A stretch of 64,000 nt of DNA from assembly GCA_934271655.1 (NCBI GenBank), contig CAKQRW010000004.1, forward strand, positions 1 through 64,000, written 5' to 3'. The DNA comes from an uncultured Bacteroidaceae bacterium (GTDB taxonomy: Bacteria > Bacteroidota > Bacteroidia > Bacteroidales > Bacteroidaceae). Positions within the stretch are counted from its first letter, which is position 1. Every line of letters starts with the position of its first letter. A model generated the notes under the pieces. That model saw nothing but the letters and a program-made list of their open reading frames with translations. It was not told the origin of the DNA and did no database searches. Below, piece after piece: positions 28,597-38,516 of the stretch. The position numbers were made by a program, and so were the translations under genes.

Positions 28597-30492
28597 ATGA
28601 GAAAATGGCGCATCGAGGACTCCAACGAACTGTACGGCATCACAGGCTGGGGAGTTAACTATTTTCATATCAACGACAAAGGCAATGTGGCCGTGACACC
28701 ACGTAAGGACGGAGTGGAAGTGGATCTCAAGGAGGTCATGGACGACCTCGCCCTGAGAGACGTGTCGTCACCCGTACTTGTACGTTTCCCCGACATCATT
28801 GACAACCGCATAGAGAAGACATCAACATGCTTCTCAAAGGCTGCCAACGAATATGGCTACAACGGTGAAAACTTCATCATCTACCCCATCAAGGTCAACC
28901 AGATAAGTCCTGTGGTGGAAGAGGTCATAAAGCACGGAAAAAAATTCAACCTCGGACTCGAAGCAGGCTCTAAGCCAGAGCTGCACGCCGTTCTGGCTGT
29001 CAACATGAACAGCGACTCCCTCATCATCTGCAACGGCTATAAAGACCAAGACTACATCGAGCTGGCTCTTCTGGCGCAGAAGATGGGCAAGCGCATCTTC
29101 ATCGTCGTGGAAAAGTTCAACGAACTGGAGATAATCACCCGAATAGCCAAAAAGCTAGGCGTGCGTCCCAACATAGGCATACGCATCAAACTGGCAGCCT
29201 CAGGATCTGGCAAATGGGAGGAGAGCGGCGGCGACGCAAGCAAATTCGGACTCACATCAGGAGAGTTGCTCACAGCTCTCCAGTATATAGAGGAGAACGA
29301 CATGAAAGACTGCCTCCGTCTCATACACTTCCACATCGGCTCACAAATCACAAAGATACGCCGCATACAGAATGCCCTACGCGAGGCAAGCATGTTCTAC
29401 GTTCAACTACGCAAGATGGGCTACAAAGTGGAGTTCGTCGACTGCGGAGGCGGACTTGGCGTGGACTATGACGGCAGCCGTTCAAGCAGCAGCGAGAGTT
29501 CTGTCAATTATTCCATACAGGAGTATGTGAACAACTGTGTCTACACCTTTGTGGAGGCAGCCAACGCCAACGAGATACCTCATCCCAACATCATCACGGA
29601 AGGCGGTCGCTCACTGGCGGCACATCACTCCGTGCTCATCATGGAGGTGTTGGAGACTACTGAGGTACCAGCCATGCCGGAGGAGTTTGAAATAGGAGAG
29701 AATGACCACGAACTGGCTAAGGACCTGTATGAAATATGGTGCAATATCAATCTGCGCAACATTCTGGAGAACTGGCACGACGCACAGCAAATACGTGAGG
29801 AAGCCCTCGACCTATTTTCCCACGGCATGATAGACCTGCGCACACGCGCGGAGATAGAGCGCATGTACTGGGCGATAGCAAGAGAAATCAATGTGCATGC
29901 CCACGGCATGAAGCATGTGCCAGAAGAGTTCCGCATGCTCGACAAGCTCTTGGCCGACAAGTATTTCTGCAACTTCTCCCTGTTCCATTCCCTGCCAGAC
30001 TCTTGGGCCATAGACCAGATATTCCCAATCATGCCGATACAGCGTCTCGACGAGCGACCTGACCGCAACGCCACCATACAGGACATCACCTGCGACTCGG
30101 ACGGTAAGATAGCAAGCTTCGCTACAGAGATGGGCATCAACCATTTCATTCCGCTCCACTCGCTTGACAAGAACAAGGGATCTTACTACATCGGCGTGTT
30201 CCTTGTCGGAGCCTACCAGGAGATACTGGGAGATATGCACAACCTCTTCGGTGATACCAACGCTGTCCACGTCACAACAGACAAGGATGGCTACCACATC
30301 AACAACGTCATAGACGGCGAAACTGTAGCCGATGTGCTCAGCTACGTGCAGTATGAGCCAAAGAAGCTGGTGCGCGGACTGGAGATATGGGTGAAGCAAG
30401 CCGTCAAAGACGGCAAGGTGTCTCTCGACGAGGGAAAGGAGTTTCTCGACACATACCGCTCAGGACTCTACGGATACACTTATCTTGAATAA
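28597..30492 (+). CDS. speA: Biosynthetic arginine decarboxylase (PLP-dependent)
   Basis: 631 residues, typical of the large SpeA family. Makes agmatine from arginine for polyamine synthesis. PLP-binding Lys99 in IYPIKVNQ; LIHFHIGSQ, DCGGGLGVDYDGS and EGGRSLAAHHS are family signatures. The C-terminal half continues the decarboxylase barrel and regulatory region. A 30-bp tandem repeat begins within its last two codons and stop. Confidence 0.97.
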   Translation: MRKWRIEDSNELYGITGWGVNYFHINDKGNVAVTPRKDGVEVDLKEVMDDLALRDVSSPVLVRFPDIIDNRIEKTSTCFSKAANEYGYNGENFIIYPIKVNQISPVVEEVIKHGKKFNLGLEAGSKPELHAVLAVNMNSDSLIICNGYKDQDYIELALLAQKMGKRIFIVVEKFNELEIITRIAKKLGVRPNIGIRIKLAASGSGKWEESGGDASKFGLTSGELLTALQYIEENDMKDCLRLIHFHIGSQITKIRRIQNALREASMFYVQLRKMGYKVEFVDCGGGLGVDYDGSRSSSSESSVNYSIQEYVNNCVYTFVEAANANEIPHPNIITEGGRSLAAHHSVLIMEVLETTEVPAMPEEFEIGENDHELAKDLYEIWCNINLRNILENWHDAQQIREEALDLFSHGMIDLRTRAEIERMYWAIAREINVHAHGMKHVPEEFRMLDKLLADKYFCNFSLFHSLPDSWAIDQIFPIMPIQRLDERPDRNATIQDITCDSDGKIASFATEMGINHFIPLHSLDKNKGSYYIGVFLVGAYQEILGDMHNLFGDTNAVHVTTDKDGYHINNVIDGETVADVLSYVQYEPKKLVRGLEIWVKQAVKDGKVSLDEGKEFLDTYRSGLYGYTYLE

Positions 30493-30620
30493 TGCATAAG
30501 CAGACATCATAGTCTGGATAATACATAAACAAGATTCCAAGTCCTGGATAATGCATAGGCAGGCATCATAGTCTTGGATAATGCATAAGCAAGTGTCCCT
30601 GTTTTGAATAATATAAAGAT
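30484..30620. repeat. 30-bp tandem repeat seeded at the speA stop codon
   Basis: Units of exactly 30 bp at 30484-30513, 30514-30543, 30544-30573 and 30574-30603, then a decayed partial. Each begins (C/T)T(T/G)GAATAAT or GGATAAT. In the first copy this is speA's final Leu-Glu-stop, so each later copy carries a copy of the stop region. Confidence 0.8.
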
Positions 30621-30725
30621 AATCATAAGCACCTGCTTAAAGGCTAATAAATCAAGGGGAGACGGGGCTGCATCGCATTCTCGTTTCCCTGCATCATAAC
30701 TATTATCATATAAAAATAAGCGCAA

Positions 30726-32186
30726 GTGGCAAACTTAAAAGGACTGGCTAAAGACACAGCCATCTATGGACTGTCATCCATAGTGGGCAGATTCCTCAAC
30801 TATCTGCTGGTGCCGCTCTATACCCATTGCATGCCCAAGGCATCGGGCGACTATGGTGTGAGCGTGAATATCTACGCCTACACGGCGCTAATACTTGTCA
30901 TTCTTACTTTCGGCATGGAGACAACCTTCTTCCGCTTCGCCAACAAAGAAGGAGAGAAGGCAGACACGGTGTTCACCACCGCGTTCGCCATCGTGGCAGG
31001 CCTCACGGCAGTCTTCTTAGGCTTAGTGTTTGGCTTCATAGGCCCAATCAGCGACGCGCTGAACTATAGCACCCACCACGATTATCTTCTGATGATGGCT
31101 GCTGTGGTTGCACTTGACGCCATCCAAGCCCTTCCTTTCAGCTATCTGCGCTACCAGAAGCGGCCGCTCAAGTTTGCGGCACTGAAGATGCTCTTTATCA
31201 TTTTCAACATAGCTCTCAACGTTATCTACATGGTGGTGCTCGGCAAGACAGAGGTCTTCTACGTCTTCCTCATCAACCTGTGGTGCACAGGAGTCATCAC
31301 GTTCTTCTTCCTGCCAGAGTTCTTCAAACTCAAATGGAAGTTTGACGCAGCACTGATGAAGCGCATGTTCTCCTACTCGTGGCCTATACTCGTACTGGGC
31401 ATAGCAGGCATCCTCAACCAGACAGCCGACAAGATCATCTACCCTCTCGTCAACGACACAGCCACAGCCCAGGCCGAACTGGGCGTCTATGGTGCATGTG
31501 TCAAGGTGGCTATGATCATGGCCATGATCACACAGGCGTTCCGATACGCCTACGAGCCTATTGTCTTCGCCAAGACAAAAGACAAGGACAGCAAGGAATA
31601 CTACGCCCATGCCATGAAGTATTTCATCATCTTCACCCTGGTGGCCTTCCTTTGCGTAATGGGCTACATGGATGTGCTCCAGCGGCTCATAGGCCCAGAG
31701 TACCGCGAGGGACTTGGTGTTGTGCCTATCGTGATGGCCGCAGAGATAATGATGGGAATATATTTCAACCTGTCATTCTGGTACAAGATCATAGACAAGA
31801 CCATATGGGGCGCCGTGTTCTCCATCACGGGCTGCGTGGTACTTGTAGCTGTCAATGTCATCTTCATCCCGCGCTACAGCTACATGGCTTGCGCCTGGGG
31901 CGGCTTTGCAGGCTATGCCGTGGCAATGCTCTTCAGTTATTTCGTAGGACAGAAGCTCAACCCCATCGACTACGACATCAAGGGCATCATGCGCTATGTG
32001 GTGCTCGCAGCCGTTATCTATGTGGCAATGGCCAATCTGCCTGCGGCATGGCCGTCATGGGCGAGAATCATTCTCAACACGGGCCTCATCGTCATCTTCC
32101 TGATTGAGATAATGCGCCGCGACATGAAGCCAGCCGCCCTGCCAGTAGTAGGCAAATACTTCCGCAAAGGACAGAAAACAAACTAA
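30726..32186 (+). CDS. Polysaccharide flippase-like membrane protein (MOP superfamily)
   Basis: 486 residues with 12-14 hydrophobic segments. The start is GTG (MANLKGLAKDTAIYG); no ATG is near, and the family usually begins with this KDTAIYG-like stretch. Belongs to the Wzx/RfbX-type exporters that flip lipid-linked sugars across the inner membrane. No glycosyltransferases are adjacent, so the lipid-linked substrate cannot be named. The S46 peptidase follows by 66 bp. Confidence 0.87.
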   Translation: MANLKGLAKDTAIYGLSSIVGRFLNYLLVPLYTHCMPKASGDYGVSVNIYAYTALILVILTFGMETTFFRFANKEGEKADTVFTTAFAIVAGLTAVFLGLVFGFIGPISDALNYSTHHDYLLMMAAVVALDAIQALPFSYLRYQKRPLKFAALKMLFIIFNIALNVIYMVVLGKTEVFYVFLINLWCTGVITFFFLPEFFKLKWKFDAALMKRMFSYSWPILVLGIAGILNQTADKIIYPLVNDTATAQAELGVYGACVKVAMIMAMITQAFRYAYEPIVFAKTKDKDSKEYYAHAMKYFIIFTLVAFLCVMGYMDVLQRLIGPEYREGLGVVPIVMAAEIMMGIYFNLSFWYKIIDKTIWGAVFSITGCVVLVAVNVIFIPRYSYMACAWGGFAGYAVAMLFSYFVGQKLNPIDYDIKGIMRYVVLAAVIYVAMANLPAAWPSWARIILNTGLIVIFLIEIMRRDMKPAALPVVGKYFRKGQKTN

Positions 32187-32252
32187 TAAGTAACGAAGCC
32201 ACCTGAAACGCTATTCATGCCTTTTTTGGGGGGCTTCCAAACCAAACAACCA

Positions 32253-34400
32253 ATGATGAAAAAACAACTGATCTTATCTCTGCTGACTATCAGCACACTC
32301 CTCATGGGACTTCAAGCAAGAGCCGATGAGGGCATGTGGGTGATGGGCAACCTGTCACACAAGACAGACTCCATCCTGCACAGCCTGGGACTTGAGCTCA
32401 CATCTGAAGAGCTTTACAGCGCAGACCATCCTTCACTCAACAACGCCATAGTGCAGTTTGGCGGCTTCTGCTCAGGTGTGGTAGTATCCGACCAGGGACT
32501 GGTATTCACCAACCACCACTGCGGCTTCGGTTCCATACAGAACCATTCAACCACAGAGCACGATTACCTCAAATACGGCTTCGTGGCAAAAAAGATGTCA
32601 GACGAGCTTCCCAACGAGGACCTCTACGTGCTCTTCCATCTGAAGACTGTCGATGTGACAGACTACCTCTACGGTTTCGTCAAAGAAGGAATGACAGAGG
32701 AAGAGTCTCTGGAAGCCATCAGCCAGGCTGCCGACAAACTGTGCCAGCTAGTCAACTACAGCGCAAAAGGCCTTCAGAGCGAGATCAACGCTTTCTATAA
32801 GGGAAGCAAGTTCTTCCTTTCTGTATACCAGCGCTATGACGACGTGCGCCTTGTCTACGCTCCACCACAGTGCCTGGGCAAGTATGGCGGCGACACAGAC
32901 AACTGGATGTGGCCTCGCCAGACCTGCGACTTCAGCGTATTCCGCATCTATGCCGACAAGAACAACGACCCCGCTCCCTATAGCAAGGACAATGTGCCAT
33001 ACCGCCCCATGCAGTACGCAAAGGTGAGCACAGAAGGCTATCATGAGGGCTCATACGCCATGACTCTCGGATATCCGGGATCGACCGACCGCTACCTGTC
33101 CAGCTACGGCGTGCAGAACACCATGCGCACTGAGAACGACCTGCGCTACGCCGTGCGCACAGTCAAGCTCGGCGTGCTCGACGAGGCCATGAAGAGCTCT
33201 GACGCCCTGCGCATCATGTATGCATCAAAATATGCGCAGAGTTCCAACTACTGGAAGTTCTCTCTCGGACAGAACACAGCTCTGGAAAACCTCCACGTGG
33301 TGGCTGACAAGCAGGCAGAGGAGAAGAAACTTCTCGACTGGATCATGCAAGACACCGTGGCACACAAGGCATATGTGGGAATACTCGATTCCCTGAAGAA
33401 CGGCTACGCCAGCCAGTTCAAGCGCATGTACGCCTCAACACTCTGGATGGAGTGCATGTACAGCGGAGCTGACATCTTCGGCTTTGCCATCAAGAACAGC
33501 CTCAGCATGATGCGTGGCGCTGACTTCAACTCTTTTGGCGAAAAGGCGGCAAAGGCTTACAAGGACATAGACATCAACACAGACAAGAAAGTGTTCAAGG
33601 CTCTTCTGAAATACTACGTCCAGCATGTGCCAGACAGCATCTACGCCTTAGGCACACTCCAGCATGAAGTGGACTCTGCATGGAACGGTGACTACGACAT
33701 GTATGTAGATGACCTGTACAAGCAAAGCCTCTTCACTCGTCCTGACGAACTGGAAAAAGTGAACTCTGCCGACCAGATTGCCAGCGATCCGATGATGAAG
33801 CTGGCCAACACCTCGCTCATGCTCTTCCTCACAACCATGAACAACGGAACCTCCATGGAAGACTATGAGCGCGTCATGGCAGAAGGCATGCGCGAGATGA
33901 ACAAGGACAAGGAGTACTACCCTGACGCCAACTTCACCCTGCGCCTTAGCTACGGACTCTGCAAGCCTATCGATTTCGCTCCTGGCACGACAGGGCTTAA
34001 GGAACAGGCTACAGCACTGACCACTACTCCGGCCTCTTTCATCAACAAGCATGACAATGAGCCAGACAACTACGACTACCAGCTCATCCCATCTGTATAT
34101 AAATGGATGAAGAAAGGCAAATTCTCCAAGCAGTATCTCAATCCAGAGACAGGTGAGTTGCCTTTGTGCTTCCTCACCACCAACGACATCACAGGCGGCA
34201 ACTCAGGCTCGGGTGTCTTCGATGGCAAGGGACGCGTCATCGGACTCGCCTTCGACGGCAACTGGGAGGCCATGTCGGGCGACATCAAGTTTGACACAGC
34301 TCTCCAGCGCTGCATCGTCGTGGACATACGTTATGTCCTCTCCGTCATAGGCGACTACAGTAAAGCCTCTCGCATCATAGAAGAGCTCAAACTCGATTAA
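32253..34400 (+). CDS. dpp7: S46 family dipeptidyl peptidase, DPP7-like
   Basis: 716 residues from ATG 32253; the frame extends 12 codons upstream, but the signal peptide begins at MMKKQLILSLL. Periplasmic serine peptidase with catalytic His89 (TNHHCGFG), an Asp in the CDFSVFRIYAD region, and Ser651 (GGNSGSGVF). The residue 18 after the Ser is Gly669 (AFDGNWEAM). DPP11 has an acid-reading Arg there and DPP7 a Gly, so hydrophobic P1 preference is predicted. Ends before a 76-bp palindrome. Confidence 0.92.
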   Translation: MMKKQLILSLLTISTLLMGLQARADEGMWVMGNLSHKTDSILHSLGLELTSEELYSADHPSLNNAIVQFGGFCSGVVVSDQGLVFTNHHCGFGSIQNHSTTEHDYLKYGFVAKKMSDELPNEDLYVLFHLKTVDVTDYLYGFVKEGMTEEESLEAISQAADKLCQLVNYSAKGLQSEINAFYKGSKFFLSVYQRYDDVRLVYAPPQCLGKYGGDTDNWMWPRQTCDFSVFRIYADKNNDPAPYSKDNVPYRPMQYAKVSTEGYHEGSYAMTLGYPGSTDRYLSSYGVQNTMRTENDLRYAVRTVKLGVLDEAMKSSDALRIMYASKYAQSSNYWKFSLGQNTALENLHVVADKQAEEKKLLDWIMQDTVAHKAYVGILDSLKNGYASQFKRMYASTLWMECMYSGADIFGFAIKNSLSMMRGADFNSFGEKAAKAYKDIDINTDKKVFKALLKYYVQHVPDSIYALGTLQHEVDSAWNGDYDMYVDDLYKQSLFTRPDELEKVNSADQIASDPMMKLANTSLMLFLTTMNNGTSMEDYERVMAEGMREMNKDKEYYPDANFTLRLSYGLCKPIDFAPGTTGLKEQATALTTTPASFINKHDNEPDNYDYQLIPSVYKWMKKGKFSKQYLNPETGELPLCFLTTNDITGGNSGSGVFDGKGRVIGLAFDGNWEAMSGDIKFDTALQRCIVVDIRYVLSVIGDYSKASRIIEELKLD

Positions 34401-34420
34401 AAGTCGGAGAGACACATACA

Positions 34421-34496
34421 TAGACACCGAAATGCCAAGGGTGCGTCAGACACATCATGATGTGTCTGACGCACCCTTGGCATTTCGGTGTCTATA
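34421..34496. terminator. Perfect 76-bp palindrome; bidirectional terminator
   Basis: Every base from 34421 to 34458 pairs with its partner in 34459-34496: 38-bp arms with no unpaired loop in DNA. The centre is CATCATGATG. It lies between the convergent S46 peptidase and ridA genes. A T-run is lacking on either side, but the stem is very strong. Confidence 0.85.
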
Positions 34497-34509
34497 AGCC
34501 TCAAGCAGT

Positions 34510-34884
34510 TCACTTGACAGCTATGGCCTCTATCTCAATGTTGGCACCCTTAGGCAGAGCAGCCACAGCAAAGGCAGAACGTGCTGGGAACGGAGCCTCG
34601 AAGAACTCAGCATATACCTCGTTGACAGCAGCGAAGTTGCTGATGTCGGCAAGAAGAACCGTGACCTTGACCACATTGCCCATGCCGAGTCCAGCCTCAG
34701 CAAGAATGTTCTTTATGTTTGTGAGACTCTGGCGAGCCTCAGCCTGTATGCCGCCCTCAGCAAACTCGCCCGTAGCAGGAACGATGGGCAACTGACCGCT
34801 TACATAGACAGTACCGTTGGCCTCGATGCCCTGGCTGTATGGGCCAATGGCAGCAGGCGCATTGTTAGTGTTTATCGCTTTCAT
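34510..34884 (-). CDS. ridA: RidA reactive enamine/imine deaminase
   Basis: 124 residues. Hydrolyses reactive 2-aminoacrylate-type intermediates formed by PLP enzymes. Family motifs: AIGPYSQG, VYVSGQLP, KVTVLLADISNF, and PARSAFAVAALPKGA with the substrate-binding Arg, ending EIEAIAVK. Normal length. Single gene with its own promoter, divergent from metF. Confidence 0.96.
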   Translation of the reverse strand: MKAINTNNAPAAIGPYSQGIEANGTVYVSGQLPIVPATGEFAEGGIQAEARQSLTNIKNILAEAGLGMGNVVKVTVLLADISNFAAVNEVYAEFFEAPFPARSAFAVAALPKGANIEIEAIAVK

Positions 34885-34924
34885 AAGTCTGAAAAATGTT
34901 TGTTTGAAATGTTATTTGCCATGA

Positions 34925-34955
34925 CAAAGGTAAAAACTTTGTGGCTATTGTACAA
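34925..34955 (-). promoter_or_regulatory. Bacteroidota promoter for ridA
   Basis: On the minus strand, TTG (34955-34953), 20 bp, TACCTTTG (34932-34925). Full consensus. Confidence 0.65.
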
Positions 34956-35006
34956 GCCCCGCGCCTTTTTATTTGGGCAAAGAGGCTTAAAATCAAAATA
35001 TTTTGT

Positions 35007-35014
35007 TAACTTTG
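35007..35014 (+). promoter_or_regulatory. -7 element for metF
   Basis: TAACTTTG, 64 bp before the metF ATG; no TTG at -33. Confidence 0.5.
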
Positions 35015-35078
35015 CACAATTATACAAATAGTCTGTAATCAAAAAGACTTTGACAAGAACAAAAACACACACGACAAG

Positions 35079-36032
35079 ATGACAGTATCAGAACTCATAA
35101 GCAAGACAGACAAGACGGCGTTCTCTTTCGAGGTGCTGCCTCCATTGAAGGGTACGGGCACCGTCAACTTATTCCGGACAATAGACACACTCAGGGAGTT
35201 TGACCCTGAATACATCAACATAACAACACATCGCAGCGAGTACGTGTACGTAGAACAGCCCGATGGCACCTATGTGCGCCACTTCATGCGCCGCCGTCCA
35301 GGCACCGTGGCTGTGGCAAGCGCCATCATGCAGAAATACGGCATCAAGGTAGTGCCGCACATAGTGGCAAGCGGCATGACGAGGGAGGATATTGAATATG
35401 CTCTCCTCGACCTGCAGTTTCTAGGCATACAGGATATTCTTGTGCTGAGAGGCGACAAGGCCAAGGAAGACTCCCGCTTTGTGCCAACAAAAGACGGCTA
35501 CAGCCATGCCACAGAGCTGATAGAGCAGGTCAACCTCTTCAACGAGGGAAAATTCGTGGACGGCTCACCCATAAAGGTGCCAGGCACCAAGTTCTCCTAC
35601 GGCGTGGCAGCCTATCCAGAGAAGCATGAGGAGGCACCTAACCTGGAATTTGACCTTCAGATACTGAAGCAGAAGCAGAATCTGGGAGCTGACTATGGCG
35701 TGACACAGATATTCTACGACAACGAGAAATACTTCCAGTTTGTAGAGAAAGCCCGTGAGCACGGCATCACCATGCCTATCATTCCTGGCATCAAGCCAAT
35801 AGCCAAGATGAGCCAGTTCAGCGTGTTGCCAAAGACATTCCATCTCGACCTGCCAGAGTCGCTCTCCAAGGCGATGGAAGCATGCAAGAACGATGCCGAG
35901 GTGAAACAGGTGGGAATAGAATGGGGCATCGAACAATGCAAGGAACTTATCAGGCACGGCGTGCCAAGCATACATTTCTATTCCATAGGAGCAGCAGAGA
36001 GCATCAAGGAAATAGCCAAAGCTGTCTATTAA
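35079..36032 (+). CDS. metF: Methylenetetrahydrofolate reductase
   Basis: 317 residues, single-domain bacterial type. Reduces 5,10-methylene-THF to 5-methyl-THF for methionine synthesis. The TIM-barrel start FSFEVLPPLKG contains the catalytic Glu; ILVLRGDK binds FAD, YGVAAYPEKHEEAPN and GVTQIFYDNEKYF are family signatures, and IPGIKPI lies near the end. First gene of a run metF-holB-ricT-gldH-RNA methyltransferase. Confidence 0.96.
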   Translation: MTVSELISKTDKTAFSFEVLPPLKGTGTVNLFRTIDTLREFDPEYINITTHRSEYVYVEQPDGTYVRHFMRRRPGTVAVASAIMQKYGIKVVPHIVASGMTREDIEYALLDLQFLGIQDILVLRGDKAKEDSRFVPTKDGYSHATELIEQVNLFNEGKFVDGSPIKVPGTKFSYGVAAYPEKHEEAPNLEFDLQILKQKQNLGADYGVTQIFYDNEKYFQFVEKAREHGITMPIIPGIKPIAKMSQFSVLPKTFHLDLPESLSKAMEACKNDAEVKQVGIEWGIEQCKELIRHGVPSIHFYSIGAAESIKEIAKAVY

Positions 36033-36092
36033 GCGGATTGCTGAGAATCAGCGCCACTACTTTAGGAACGACACCACAGCAGAGAAATCAAG

Positions 36093-37184
36093 ATGACATT
36101 TGACGACATCATAGGCCAAGAGAAAGTGAAGAGCCACCTGATGGATGAATACCAGCAGGGGAAGGTGCCTCATGCCCTCATGCTATGCGGGCCAGAGGGC
36201 AACGGCGCGCTGCCACTGGCAGTGGCCTATGCCCAGATGCTGCTGGGTGGTGGCTCCATGGCAGAGCGTCTCCAGCATCCCGACCTACATTTTGTCTTTC
36301 CCATCTACAAGAAATCTGGCGGCAAGGACTATTACTGCGACGACTACATATCCGAATGGAGGGAACAGATGCTTGCCCACCCCTATTTCGGCATGCCGGA
36401 ATGGATGAAGATGGTAGGAGCAGAAAACCAGCAGCTGCTCATCTATGCCTGCGAGAGCGAGGCTATCATGCGCAAGCTGAGTCTGAAATCGAGCCAGGGC
36501 GGATATAAAGTGCTGGTGATGTGGCTGCCAGAGAAGATGCACGAGGCGTGCGCCAACAAGATTCTCAAGCTGCTGGAGGAACCTCCAGCCAAGACTGTCT
36601 TCATACTTGTGAGCGAGCAGCCCGAGAGAGTTCTCCAGACCATACGCAGCCGCACACAGATGATTGACGTGCCAGCACTCAGCATAGATGATGTGGAACG
36701 CACGCTCGCAGACAAGTACAACATCATACCAGCCGACGCTCACCGCATAGCCCGCTCCTGCGCAGGCAACATGTCACAGGCTCTGCGCACCATCAGCTCT
36801 GACGCTGACGGTGAACTGTTCTTCGAGCTCTTTGTGGACTTGATGCGCCTGGCCTACGTGCGCAAGGTGAAAGAGATGAAGCAATGGAGCGAGAAGGTGA
36901 ATGGTCTGGGACGCGAGCGCATAAAGAAATTTCTTGAATACTGCCAGAAGATGGTGAGGGAAAATTTCATCTACAACTTTGGCAGGCAGCAGGAACTGAA
37001 CTACATGTCTGAGCGTGAGGCACAGTTTGCTGTCAAGTTTGCCCCATTCATCAATGAGCGCAATGTCATCGGCATCATGGACGAACTCTCAATGGCGCAG
37101 CGCGACATCACGCAGAACGCCAGTGCCAAGATAGTCTTCTTCGACTTCGCTCTGAAGATGATTGTGCTGATAAAGAACCGCTAA
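36093..37184 (+). CDS. holB: DNA polymerase III delta' subunit
   Basis: 363 residues. Clamp-loader subunit. The AAA+ N-terminus (FDDIIGQEKVKSHL...HALMLCGPEGNG) has a degraded P-loop without GKT, as expected for a delta' that does not hydrolyse ATP; SRTQ carries the arginine-finger position. The zinc-finger cysteines of enterobacterial delta' are absent. Followed by ricT after 119 bp; a holB-yaaT(ricT) neighbourhood is also known in Firmicutes. Confidence 0.93.
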   Translation: MTFDDIIGQEKVKSHLMDEYQQGKVPHALMLCGPEGNGALPLAVAYAQMLLGGGSMAERLQHPDLHFVFPIYKKSGGKDYYCDDYISEWREQMLAHPYFGMPEWMKMVGAENQQLLIYACESEAIMRKLSLKSSQGGYKVLVMWLPEKMHEACANKILKLLEEPPAKTVFILVSEQPERVLQTIRSRTQMIDVPALSIDDVERTLADKYNIIPADAHRIARSCAGNMSQALRTISSDADGELFFELFVDLMRLAYVRKVKEMKQWSEKVNGLGRERIKKFLEYCQKMVRENFIYNFGRQQELNYMSEREAQFAVKFAPFINERNVIGIMDELSMAQRDITQNASAKIVFFDFALKMIVLIKNR

Positions 37185-37303
37185 GGCTCGGCCATTGATG
37201 CAGCCAGCACACTACATGGAAGGCAGCGCCGCTATGCCACACTGCTTACATAAACATCACACACATACATTTAATCACACAATATATAATTATAACATAT
37301 ACA

Positions 37304-38500
37304 ATGTCAGAATACAAATGCGGAAATTGCTGCGGCGGCATGTGCGCCAGAGGCTGCAGCAAAAGAGCCGACAAACTCAATACATACGACTGGCTGGCAG
37401 ACTTGCCAGACAATGCAGACGCATGCAATATAGTGGAGGTGCAGTTTAAGCCACCTCGCAAAGGCTATTTCATCAACGCCAACAAGCTCCAGCTGGAGAA
37501 AGGAGACGTGGTGGCCGTGGAGGCTAATCCAGGACACGACATAGGCACTGTCACCATGACAGGCCGTCTCGTTCCTCTGCAGCTGAAGAAAGCTAACCTC
37601 AAGCCAGGCACCGAACTGAAGAAGGTGTACCGCAAGGCAAGGCCTGTAGACATCGACAAGTTCAAGGAGGCCAAGAGCCGTGAACATGAGACTATGATTG
37701 AGAGCCGCCAGATAGCCCTGCGTCTCGGACTCAACATGAAGATTGGCGATGTGGAGTACCAGGGCGACGGCAACAAGGCCATCTTCTATTACATAGCGGA
37801 TGAGCGCGTGGACTTCCGCCAACTCATCAAGGTCTTGGCAGACCGGTTCCGCGTGAGGATTGAGATGAAGCAGATTGGCGCACGGCAAGAAGCTGGACGC
37901 ATAGGCGGCATAGGCCCATGCGGACGCGAGTTGTGCTGCTCGACATGGATGACCAACTTTGTGAGCGTGAGCACCAGCGCGGCACGCTTCCAGGACATCT
38001 CACTCAACCCGCAGAAGCTCGCTGGCCAGTGCGCCAAGCTGAAATGCTGCATGAACTATGAGGTGGACCAATACATGGAGGCTCTGAAGCGTCTTCCATC
38101 CAAGGAAATATCCCTCCACACGCAGGACAACGAATACTTCTTCTTCAAGGCAGATATCCTCGCACACAAGATAACCTACTCCACCGACAAGCGTCTCCTC
38201 GCAGGCGAGAAGACCATTTCCGCCAAACGCGCATTTGAGATAATACAGATGAACCGCAACGGTGTGAAGCCCGAATCTCTCGTGGACGAAGAGAAGAACA
38301 CAGCGCCTGTATCCAGCGACATTCTCTCGCAGGACAACATAAACCGCTTTGACAACAAGAACTCCAAGCGCAAAAAGGGCGGACAAAACAAGAAGAGGAA
38401 CAATAACGACCGCCATAGCAATGATCCTCGCCCTCCACGCAAGGCCAACCAGCCTCAACGCAAGGAAGGAAAGAAACCATCAGGACAAGAAGCAAAATAA
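37304..38500 (+). CDS. ricT: PSP1-domain protein of the RicT (YaaT) family, with an extra N-terminal Cys cluster
   Basis: 398 residues. The core (about 40-270) has the PSP1 domain and two conserved cysteine motifs, GPCGRELCC and GQCAKLKCC, that bind Fe-S in the B. subtilis RicAFT complex. The N-terminus adds five more cysteines in 13 residues (CGNCCGGMCARGC). The C-terminal ~70 residues are basic and low-complexity (KRKKGGQNKKRNNND), probably disordered and RNA-binding. Role in Bacteroidota is not established. gldH starts 16 bp later. Confidence 0.9.
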   Translation: MSEYKCGNCCGGMCARGCSKRADKLNTYDWLADLPDNADACNIVEVQFKPPRKGYFINANKLQLEKGDVVAVEANPGHDIGTVTMTGRLVPLQLKKANLKPGTELKKVYRKARPVDIDKFKEAKSREHETMIESRQIALRLGLNMKIGDVEYQGDGNKAIFYYIADERVDFRQLIKVLADRFRVRIEMKQIGARQEAGRIGGIGPCGRELCCSTWMTNFVSVSTSAARFQDISLNPQKLAGQCAKLKCCMNYEVDQYMEALKRLPSKEISLHTQDNEYFFFKADILAHKITYSTDKRLLAGEKTISAKRAFEIIQMNRNGVKPESLVDEEKNTAPVSSDILSQDNINRFDNKNSKRKKGGQNKKRNNNDRHSNDPRPPRKANQPQRKEGKKPSGQEAK

Positions 38501-38516
38501 AAATTCTGCAATAAAA

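Noticed and set aside
38349..38516. ATG at 38349 as the GldH start
   Set aside because: It would overlap ricT by 150 bp and bury the lipoprotein signal; the GTG at 38517 gives a proper signal peptide.
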